Below are positions 1 to 5,954 of a stretch of 7,460 nucleotides of DNA, piece after piece. The notes under the pieces are model-generated. The model had not been told where the DNA came from. It saw nothing but the letters and a program-made list of their open reading frames with translations, and did not search any database. Within the stretch, counting starts at the first letter, position 1. Every line of letters starts with the position of its first letter. Source of the DNA: an uncultured Spirochaetaceae bacterium (GTDB lineage: Bacteria; Spirochaetota; Spirochaetia; Treponematales; Treponemataceae); assembly GCA_937875245.1 (NCBI GenBank), contig CALNCH010000313.1, positions 1 through 7,460 of the forward strand, in the 5' to 3' direction. A program made the translations under genes and the position numbers.

Positions 1-923
1 AGGCCTTGTGGGGAAAACTCTATGGACAATGGCTTTGTGGATGTGCTGTTTTTGTATACGACATGGAAAGTTTTAATCCTAAAAAAGTATTAGAAAAAAT
101 AGCAGCATTTAAAATTACTTCCTTTTGTGCTCCTCCTACAGTGTATCGCTATTTATTACGAGAAAATTTTGAAAACTATGATTTATCTGCACTGGAACAA
201 TGCACTACAGCCGGCGAAGCATTAACTCCTGAAATGTATGACAAGTTTTTAGAGAAAACAGGATTACAAATGAGAGAGGGATATGGACAAACTGAACTGA
301 CATTAACGGTGGGAACTTTTCCAGGAATGATAGTAAAGCCAGGTTCTATGGGAACAGCTGCTCCAGGATACGATATTGATATTATCGATTCAGAGGGAAA
401 CTCTTGCAGTCTTGGGGAAGTGGGAGAGATTATTCTTCGCTTAGATAAAAAACGACCCTTTGGTATATTTAGTGGATATTATTTAAATCCAGACAAAACG
501 GGAGAAGCTTTTCAGGGATCTATATATCACACCGGTGATTCTGCTTCTAGAGATGCAGAAGGGTATCTTTGGTTTTCAGGAAGAACAGATGATATGATTA
601 AAAGCTCTGGATATCGTATAAGCCCCTTTGAAGTAGAGAGTGTTTTGTTATGTCATCCAGCTGTTTTTGAGTGTGCGGTAACCGGCGTTGCCGATGAGAA
701 ACGGAATCAAATAGTAAAAGCCAGTATTGTGGTGAGAGAAGGTTTTGATCCCTCTCTGTCATTAGCCCGAGATATTCAGTTATTTGCAAAAAAACAAGCT
801 GCCCACTATAAATATCCTCGTTTAATTGAGTTTGTAGCGGAGTTACCCAAGACTAGTAGTGGAAAAATACGACGGTATGAAATAAGAAATAGCAATAATA
901 AAGAAAATAATAAAGCACTGTAA
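1..923 (+). CDS. AMP-forming acyl-CoA synthetase (acetyl/medium-chain acyl-CoA synthetase type), 3' part
   Basis: This is the C-terminal part of an adenylate-forming enzyme that activates a carboxylic acid with ATP to an acyl-AMP and transfers it to CoA in the cytoplasm. The first full codon is at 3 and the frame is open to the left edge, so the gene starts outside the window. The TTG at 6 is internal, because family conservation (the WGKxYGQW stretch) already runs through it. Counting from nucleotide 3, visible ANL-family motifs are TAGEAL near 69-74, EGYGQTE (A5) at 92-98, TGD (A7) at 177-179, GRTDDMIK with the following GYRISPFEVE (A8 hinge) at about 193-212, and PKTSSGKIRR (A10) at 282-291 with the catalytic lysine at 288. 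The P-loop part (A3) and roughly the first 230 residues of a usual 530-550 residue enzyme are missing. The last 15 residues are a low-complexity Asn/Lys tail. The resemblance is to the acetate/medium-chain group (ACSM-like), but the acid used cannot be read from this half. The gene ends at a strong terminator. Confidence 0.9.
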   Translation, partial: ALWGKLYGQWLCGCAVFVYDMESFNPKKVLEKIAAFKITSFCAPPTVYRYLLRENFENYDLSALEQCTTAGEALTPEMYDKFLEKTGLQMREGYGQTELTLTVGTFPGMIVKPGSMGTAAPGYDIDIIDSEGNSCSLGEVGEIILRLDKKRPFGIFSGYYLNPDKTGEAFQGSIYHTGDSASRDAEGYLWFSGRTDDMIKSSGYRISPFEVESVLLCHPAVFECAVTGVADEKRNQIVKASIVVREGFDPSLSLARDIQLFAKKQAAHYKYPRLIEFVAELPKTSSGKIRRYEIRNSNNKENNKAL

Positions 924-938
924 AAAATAATAGTTAGG

Positions 939-975
939 AAAAGGCGATGTACCTCTGAAGTACCTCGCCTTTTTT
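939..975 (+). terminator. Intrinsic terminator after the acyl-CoA synthetase gene
   Basis: A 12-nt arm at 941-952 (aaggcgatgtac) pairs with 960-971 (gtacctcgcctt) with a single T/C mismatch, around a 7-nt loop (ctctgaa). The stem base can be extended by A/T pairs, and a run of T residues (970-975) follows. It lies 15 nt after the TAA stop at 921-923, so it should end the synthetase transcript and insulate the next gene, whose promoter begins immediately downstream. Confidence 0.9.
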
Positions 976-976
976 G

Positions 977-1005
977 TTGAGAAATAAGGCTTGGCATGAT
1001 AGAAT
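977..1005 (+). promoter_or_regulatory. Sigma70-type promoter for the Cache-GGDEF-EAL gene
   Basis: TTGAGA at 977-982 (5 of 6 to TTGACA) and TAGAAT at 1000-1005 (5 of 6 to TATAAT) are separated by exactly 17 nt. TGA at 997-999 gives an extended -10 (TGn). The expected transcription start is about 1011-1013, leaving a leader of some 15 nt that contains just the ribosome binding site. The promoter lies directly after the upstream terminator, so the gene is probably transcribed on its own. This also argues against translation from the in-frame ATG at 996, which would fall upstream of the transcription start. Confidence 0.65.
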
Positions 1006-1013
1006 TGATATGT

Positions 1014-1019
1014 AAGGAG
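1014..1019 (+). promoter_or_regulatory. Ribosome binding site that fixes the start of the EAL gene
   Basis: AAGGAG at 1014-1019, with 6 nt to the ATG at 1026, is a near-perfect Shine-Dalgarno. The upstream in-frame ATG at 996 has no such site and lies inside the promoter, so 1026 is the start. Confidence 0.8.
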
Positions 1020-1025
1020 TTCTAT

Positions 1026-3338
1026 ATGAATGAACACACTTTTATTAAAACTAGGTCAAAACGAAGTAGGATTTTCTTTTTTTTGACAATAATGTGTGTT
1101 GTTTGTTTTGTAATTTTTGTCTGTACTTTATATATACATAAAATAAATGATAATTTGAACAAAGAAATGACAAGGAATCTCACAGAAAGGAGTTCCTATG
1201 TGGCAAAGATAATAGGAACGAAAGTTGAGTATTACACACACTCCTTGGAATTGATTGCAAGTGTTCTGGAACACGAAGAAGATTTACATGGTAGCCATAC
1301 CTTAGCTTTGCTAAAAAAAGAAGCTGCAACAATCGGTGTGGAGCGTCTCAGTATTATTTTACCAAATGGATATGCAAAGTCTTCAGATGGTAAAGAAAGT
1401 AATTTAGGGACAAGAGATTATTTTGTATCATCCTTTTTTTATGGAAATACTGTTATTTCTAATGTACTCGTTTCTGTGTTTTCGGAAAGTGACGCTATAG
1501 TTTACAGTACTCCTATCTATCAAAAAGGTAAAATAGTGGCTGTCTTATCTGCGGCTCAAGATTTATCCCGTGTAAAAGAAATTATGGATATTGATTTTTT
1601 AGGAGAGGAAGGTCTTTGTCGATTAGTAGACCGTAATGGGGTAGTATTATCAGAGTCTGGAGATTGGGAAAAAGCGGGTACCATAAATAAGTTATTTGAT
1701 ATTGTTTTAGGCACAAGCAATTTTGGAAATGAACTACAACAACTTTTAACAGAAAATGTTGCAGGTTCCTTTATTTATGGGGAAAAAAATCCAGTTATCA
1801 TATCTTATAATAAATTACCAAATAAAAATTGGACCTTATTTTCCATATTATCAACTTCCTCTGTTAAGGCAAAAACTGTTTTTTATAGAAAAATAGTTAC
1901 TTTTACTGCCTTTTTTACAGCAAGTCTATTCATTGTATTTTTTGTGATTTTTTTCTTTTACAGTGAAAAGAAAAGAAAAATATTAGCAGAAATTGCTTTT
2001 ATAGATCCTGTTACAAAGGGTGGAAATCTTTACTGGCTTGAACAAACCCTGAGTAAAAAAGTATCCGATTCTCCCGGAGATACTTATTCCTTTGTCGCCT
2101 TTGATATTGAAAACTTTAAATTATTAAACGAATCTTTTGGACGATCCCATGGAGATAAGTTGTTACGTTATGTATATAACACAATTCAAGCTCGATTAAT
2201 GGATGATGAAATTGCAGCTCGATGTTCTTCAGATAATTTTTCTATATTACTGAGAGCGGCTCCGCCTGATATTTTGATAACTCGATTACAAGAGATAGCA
2301 GATGATATAAACTCCTTTAATAAGGAAAGTATTGATAAGTATTATCTTTCTTTTTCTTGTGGTGTATATCAGATTACTGATAGAAATTTAGATTGGATTA
2401 CTATTCAAGATAGAGCTCAGGTTGCATATAAAAAATCTAAAAGAATACAGGTAGGCAATGTTCATATTGCTTTTTTTCAAGATATTGACCGATTAGAAAT
2501 GGTTAGAAATAAAGAGTTTGAAAATAGAATGGAAGATGCTCTTAAAAACAATGAGTTTGAAGTTTATTTTCAACCAAAATTTGAATTGACTGAAAATAGA
2601 GTTGTAGGAGCAGAAGCCTTGATTCGATGGAATGATCCCGTTAGGGGAATAATTCCTCCTGGTGATTTTATTCCTTTGTTTGAACGTAATGGTTTTATTC
2701 TGAAAATTGATATGTTTGTTTTTACAGAAGTTTGTAAAAAGATCAGAAGTTGGATAGATGCGGAATTTATTCCTATACCAATATCTGTTAACTTATCTCG
2801 ATCTTATTTGCATAGTACTACTTTTTTAGATCTTTTCAATGAAATACGAAGAAAATATGAAGTACCAAGTAATCTTATTGAGCTTGAATTAACTGAGACT
2901 GTTGCTTTCGAAAATATGGAACAATTTTTGCACGTTATCGAAGATATTCATCGTTTAGGGTTTAGTTGCTCTTTGGACGATTTTGGTTCTGGATATTCCT
3001 CTCTTAATATGTTAAAAGATGTTCCCGTTGATGTTCTAAAATTGGACAAAGGTTTTTTTGACTTTCAAAATTCAAGAGCGACTGAGCGTGGACGGCTAGT
3101 TATTGAGTCTGTAATAGAATTAGCAAAGAAATTAAATATGAAAACCGTTTCTGAAGGTGTTGAGAGTATAGCCCAAGTAAACTTTTTACGGGATGTTAAA
3201 TGTGACTTGGTTCAGGGATATGTTTTTGCAAAACCGCTTACTGTTTATGACTTTGAACGATTAACTTTTGGTCAGGAAATAACTTTGCCGAAGGACTCTG
3301 ACTCTAATAATACAGTACTAAAAGATATTCAGGAGTAA
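1026..3338 (+). CDS. Membrane-bound Cache-GGDEF-EAL protein, predicted c-di-GMP phosphodiesterase
   Basis: A 770-residue protein starting at the ATG behind AAGGAG. TM1 is at about residues 17-37, preceded by a basic stretch. An extracytoplasmic region of about 250 residues (40-288) looks like a double Cache sensor, with a typical SDG...N..RDYF pattern at about 120-133. TM2 is at about 289-312. A GGDEF-like domain follows (about 322-480), but its signature is SSDNF at 401-405 and the substrate region reads DIENFK...NESFGR, so cyclase activity is not expected. The EAL domain (about 500-745) keeps the residues needed for c-di-GMP hydrolysis: EAL at 530-532, N589, ELTE at 621-624, DDFGSGYSS from 651, K672, E710 and QGY at 730-732. 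The likely role is an inner-membrane sensor that lowers c-di-GMP in response to an external ligand, with the dead GGDEF possibly acting as a GTP-sensing regulatory module, as known for some such tandem proteins. The ligand is unknown. The gene is monocistronic by context: a terminator and promoter lie upstream and a convergent gene downstream. Confidence 0.9.
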   Translation: MNEHTFIKTRSKRSRIFFFLTIMCVVCFVIFVCTLYIHKINDNLNKEMTRNLTERSSYVAKIIGTKVEYYTHSLELIASVLEHEEDLHGSHTLALLKKEAATIGVERLSIILPNGYAKSSDGKESNLGTRDYFVSSFFYGNTVISNVLVSVFSESDAIVYSTPIYQKGKIVAVLSAAQDLSRVKEIMDIDFLGEEGLCRLVDRNGVVLSESGDWEKAGTINKLFDIVLGTSNFGNELQQLLTENVAGSFIYGEKNPVIISYNKLPNKNWTLFSILSTSSVKAKTVFYRKIVTFTAFFTASLFIVFFVIFFFYSEKKRKILAEIAFIDPVTKGGNLYWLEQTLSKKVSDSPGDTYSFVAFDIENFKLLNESFGRSHGDKLLRYVYNTIQARLMDDEIAARCSSDNFSILLRAAPPDILITRLQEIADDINSFNKESIDKYYLSFSCGVYQITDRNLDWITIQDRAQVAYKKSKRIQVGNVHIAFFQDIDRLEMVRNKEFENRMEDALKNNEFEVYFQPKFELTENRVVGAEALIRWNDPVRGIIPPGDFIPLFERNGFILKIDMFVFTEVCKKIRSWIDAEFIPIPISVNLSRSYLHSTTFLDLFNEIRRKYEVPSNLIELELTETVAFENMEQFLHVIEDIHRLGFSCSLDDFGSGYSSLNMLKDVPVDVLKLDKGFFDFQNSRATERGRLVIESVIELAKKLNMKTVSEGVESIAQVNFLRDVKCDLVQGYVFAKPLTVYDFERLTFGQEITLPKDSDSNNTVLKDIQE

Positions 3339-4136
3339 TTATTTATTACCATCTTTGAACTCTCGAGGGGTAAGCCCTGTTACTCGCTTAAAAATCTGGC
3401 TAAAGTAACGGGGGTCTGTGTATCCTACCATATCTGCAACTTCATAGATTTTTGAATCTGATTTCTTTAACAATTTTGCGGCTTCTGTAACTCTGGTATA
3501 CATCAAATAATCAACAAAAGTATAACCAGTTTCTTGTCTGAATAAACGACTTAAATACCCCGCAGATATTCTTAGGTTGTCTGCGGTTTCTTCAATGGTA
3601 ATGCCTTGTATATATCTATCTTGAATAATTTCTACTGCTTTTTGAACGTAATCAACAGTTTTTTTCCCTTGTTGATTAGTTCCATAGGTTCTAAAAAAAG
3701 CTAAAGCCTGCTCATTATCACTATCCACAATTTTATTTAGTTTGTTTTGTTGATTTTTTGCATATACTGCTTCTTTTGCCTTTGTTAATGCTTCATAGAG
3801 AGCTTCAGTTTCTACTGGTTTTAACAAGTATTCTTGTACCCCAAGTTGCATGGCCTTCCGGGCATATTCAAACTCTGTGTATCCGGAAACTATTATCCAT
3901 TGTGGTTCAGATTCCATAGTTTCTTGTACTTTTTCTATCATCTGGAGGCCATCCATTTCAGGCATTCGAATATCTGTGAGTACAATATCAGGATTATATT
4001 TATGAATTAGGGCAAGCCCTTCCTTCCCATTTTCTCCTTCTCCAGCCAGTAAAAGTCCTAGTTCTTGCCAAGGTGTAAATAAAACCATTTCTTTTCGTAA
4101 ATTAGGTTCATCTTCTAATACAATTACTTTAAGCAT
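3339..4136 (-). CDS. YesN-type response regulator (REC + AraC-family DNA-binding domain)
   Basis: A cytoplasmic transcription factor of 265 residues, partner of the adjacent YesM-type kinase. The N-terminal receiver domain (about 1-120) has the acidic pocket E8/D9, phospho-acceptor D55 in DIVLTDIRMPEMDG, S84 and K106 (LLKPVE). After a linker, the C-terminal part (about 163-262) is an AraC/XylS double helix-turn-helix: ITIEETADNLRISAGYLSRL at 179-198, and a second helix-turn-helix with VADMVGYTDPRYFSQIFK followed by TGLTPREFK. It is shorter than Bacillus YesN-like regulators (often 350-500 residues), having only a short linker. Its ATG overlaps the kinase stop by one base (TAATG), and a good Shine-Dalgarno lies in the kinase 3' end, so the two are co-transcribed and probably translationally coupled. 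Its stop codon directly abuts that of the convergent EAL gene. Relatives often control carbohydrate uptake or utilisation genes, but no such target is in view. Confidence 0.92.
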   Translation of the reverse strand: MLKVIVLEDEPNLRKEMVLFTPWQELGLLLAGEGENGKEGLALIHKYNPDIVLTDIRMPEMDGLQMIEKVQETMESEPQWIIVSGYTEFEYARKAMQLGVQEYLLKPVETEALYEALTKAKEAVYAKNQQNKLNKIVDSDNEQALAFFRTYGTNQQGKKTVDYVQKAVEIIQDRYIQGITIEETADNLRISAGYLSRLFRQETGYTFVDYLMYTRVTEAAKLLKKSDSKIYEVADMVGYTDPRYFSQIFKRVTGLTPREFKDGNK

Positions 4137-5383
4137 TATTCAATCCTCTCAAGGGTGTATCTGATTTCAACACAAGTACCCTCTCCCGGCCAGGTATAAA
4201 TCTCTAGTCCGGAATTTTTTCCATACAATAATCGTAGCCTCCGGTGAGTATTTATTAAAGCGATACCAGAAGATGTAGTTGTGTTTGAACTTGAAATTGT
4301 TACATGTTCTATATCACTTGTACCTTGTTCTAAGCGTTCTTGTATACGTTCTAGCGTTTCTTGAGACATTCCATACCCATCATCTATTACCCGTAAAACT
4401 ATTTCTGTTCCCTCTAGCTGTCCTTCGATGGTAAGGGTTCCTGGTCCAGATTTTTGCTCTAACCCATGAACTAAGGCATTTTCAATTATAGGTTGAATTA
4501 CTAATTTTGGAATAGGGAGTGCATATAGGGCTGGATCTATATTATTTATTAAGGTAAAGCGACCCTCCCAGCGAAAAGATTCGATAGTAAAATAATCTTC
4601 TGCCAGTTTCATGGAAGCACCAATGGTACTCATATCTTCTCCTGCACAAATTCCTTCTCTAAGAATCCGAGCTAGTGTGGTAACCATTTCAGCTACATTA
4701 TCTGCCCCTTGCAATTTGGCCATAGAACGAATAGAACTTAAAGTATTATAAAGAAAATGAGGATTTATTTGAGATTGAAGGGCTTGTACTTCTGCACTGC
4801 GCAAGTGCTTTTCTTTAAGAACAGCCTGATTCATTAAAACTTCAATTCGATCCAACATAATATTAAACCGTGACATTAAAAAGAATAAATCATCTTGAAC
4901 AAATTTATTTTGGTGGACACGAGAAGGAATTTGACATCGTATTTGTAAATTTCCAGATTCAACTTGTCTCATGGCAGAAGTTAAACAAGCAACAGGAGAT
5001 GAAATTAAACGAGTAAATACAAGGGTACAACTTAAAGCAAAAAGAATAGTTAATAATGCGATTGAAAGAATGAGTGAAGTTAGTTTTGAAGAAAATTCTT
5101 CTGAAATACTTATAGGATAGGTTCCGTATAAACTTAAAGTGCTGGATAAAAAACGAGTTGTAGAAATATATTGGGTTTTATCTACATCGATATCCTTTAT
5201 AAAGGAACCCTCTTTCCCAGAATCAACCAAACTGTAAATAATACAATCATTAGAATCAAGTAAAAATAAGGCGTTTAAAGTTCCCATCCTACTGATGTTT
5301 AACCCCAAGAAATCTGAAAAAGCTTTTCGAGTAATATCTGTAATAACAAAGCCACATAATTTTTCTTCGTAGTAAACAGGCAT
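4136..5383 (-). CDS. C-terminal fragment of the YesM-type sensor histidine kinase (end of Cache, TM2, HAMP, kinase)
   Basis: 415 residues from the first ATG in this frame; the frame is open for 17 more codons upstream. It begins within the sensor (MPVYYEEKLCGFVITDI is a typical late-Cache strand). TM2 is at about 101-125, followed by a HAMP-like linker (about 126-182). The His_kinase core has QINPHFLYN with phospho-acceptor H209. The ATPase domain has the N box PIIENALVHG at 298-307, the G1 box DDGYGM at 334-339, and SSGIALINTHRRL at 371-383, where GIA stands for the usual GIG. The ATG has no well-spaced Shine-Dalgarno (AGGA touches the ATG), so independent translation looks weak. A product starting here would have an incomplete sensor and could not sense normally. 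The predicted function of the restored protein is autophosphorylation and phosphotransfer to the REC-AraC regulator encoded next, with which it overlaps by one base. Confidence 0.85.
   Translation of the reverse strand: MPVYYEEKLCGFVITDITRKAFSDFLGLNISRMGTLNALFLLDSNDCIIYSLVDSGKEGSFIKDIDVDKTQYISTTRFLSSTLSLYGTYPISISEEFSSKLTSLILSIALLTILFALSCTLVFTRLISSPVACLTSAMRQVESGNLQIRCQIPSRVHQNKFVQDDLFFLMSRFNIMLDRIEVLMNQAVLKEKHLRSAEVQALQSQINPHFLYNTLSSIRSMAKLQGADNVAEMVTTLARILREGICAGEDMSTIGASMKLAEDYFTIESFRWEGRFTLINNIDPALYALPIPKLVIQPIIENALVHGLEQKSGPGTLTIEGQLEGTEIVLRVIDDGYGMSQETLERIQERLEQGTSDIEHVTISSSNTTTSSGIALINTHRRLRLLYGKNSGLEIYTWPGEGTCVEIRYTLERIE
4145..4150 (-). promoter_or_regulatory. Ribosome binding site of the response regulator
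   Basis: On the minus strand GAGAGG is followed by 8 nt (attgaata) and the ATG. The site lies inside the last codons of the kinase, so the regulator can be translated even when ribosomes stop early at the kinase frameshift, unless polarity removes the mRNA. Confidence 0.65.
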
Positions 5384-5408
5384 TCCTATAGAAATGATGA
5401 TATCAGAG

Positions 5409-5948
5409 TTAAGACAAGCAAGACTTAGTTTTACCTACCGGTTCAGTAAAGGTGTATCCATTTTGATTTGTAGCTACAGCCAAACTAGGAACTAAAGACC
5501 ATTTTTCATACATTTTATCCAAATGAGGTTTTATTATTACACTTTTTCTATTCTGATACGCAGAAAAAGATTTTGTACAAATAACAGGGATTTTTCCATT
5601 TAAAGGAACTAAAGAAATAGTATAATAATCACCATTGTTACTATCTTTGATGAAAGAACTAATTTGTTGAAGATTTTCTGTTTCTCCAGTTGGGGTTCCC
5701 ATAAAATTTGTGATATTAGGAGAAAGAGACATTATTGTCGATAATCTTTCTGCTTCTGATAACAAATATCTGCTGAAACCTTCTGCCGCTTCTACCGCTT
5801 TTTTAACTCCCTGTTTGTAGGTATTGTCGATAAATCGAGTTGTTTGGCTTACCGTAACAACAGAAATTATTAAGGTAGGCATTAATCCTACAAACAGGAA
5901 GGACCACAAAAGTTTCCAAAAAAATGACGATCTATTTTTTTGTATCAT
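5409..5948 (-). CDS. N-terminal fragment of the YesM-type kinase (membrane anchor and first part of the sensor)
   Basis: A 179-residue fragment starting at the ATG 6 nt after the purD stop. A short basic N-terminus is followed by a hydrophobic TM1 at about residues 9-31, with the FxxxLMPTLIIS pattern common in YesM-like kinases. The rest (about 32-179) is the extracytoplasmic part of a Cache sensor, ending in GYTFTEPVGKTKSCLS before a premature TAA. Alone it would be a membrane-anchored half sensor without any kinase part. There is no clear Shine-Dalgarno before the ATG, so translation is probably coupled to purD. The sequence continues logically in the other frame at NSDIIISIGMPVYY, supporting a single original gene. 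Confidence 0.75.
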   Translation of the reverse strand: MIQKNRSSFFWKLLWSFLFVGLMPTLIISVVTVSQTTRFIDNTYKQGVKKAVEAAEGFSRYLLSEAERLSTIMSLSPNITNFMGTPTGETENLQQISSFIKDSNNGDYYTISLVPLNGKIPVICTKSFSAYQNRKSVIIKPHLDKMYEKWSLVPSLAVATNQNGYTFTEPVGKTKSCLS

Positions 5949-5954
5949 AAGATT

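Larger units (their letters stand above)
4136..5948 (-). pseudogene. YesM-type sensor histidine kinase split by a one-base frameshift
   Basis: Two consecutive minus-strand frames (5409-5948 and 4136-5383) together carry every part of one YesM-like kinase in the right order: TM1, extracytoplasmic Cache region, TM2, HAMP, His_kinase and HATPase. The whole span is 1813 nt, one more than a multiple of three; removing one base gives about 603 residues, normal for the family. The upstream frame runs into TAA at 5409-5411. The downstream frame is open only back to a TAG at 5435-5437, so the shift lies in these roughly 25 nt. Candidates are one extra A in the AAAA run (5429-5432) or one extra base next to the TAA. 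No other lesion is visible, which means a very recent mutation or a sequence error. As written, no full-length kinase is made, leaving the regulator without its cognate kinase. Confidence 0.8.

Noticed and set aside
6..8. TTG at 6 as the start of the acyl-CoA synthetase gene
   Set aside because: The frame is open to the left edge and the protein here is already in the middle of the adenylation domain; a start here would remove the ATP-binding P-loop region. The gene is simply cut by the window edge.
996..1025. ATG at 996 as start of the Cache-GGDEF-EAL gene
   Set aside because: It lies in the spacer of a good promoter, upstream of the expected transcription start, and has no ribosome binding site. 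ATG 1026 has AAGGAG at ideal distance.
598..1037. Three overlapping minus-strand open frames of 63-64 codons (598-789, 806-997, 843-1037)
   Set aside because: They lie antisense to the synthetase gene and over its terminator, have no recognisable protein features, and overlap each other. They are chance frames in AT-rich DNA.
3352..3385. Small hairpin (aggg/ccct) downstream of the EAL gene as its terminator
   Set aside because: The stem is only about 4 bp and no T-run follows; it lies inside the response regulator coding sequence.
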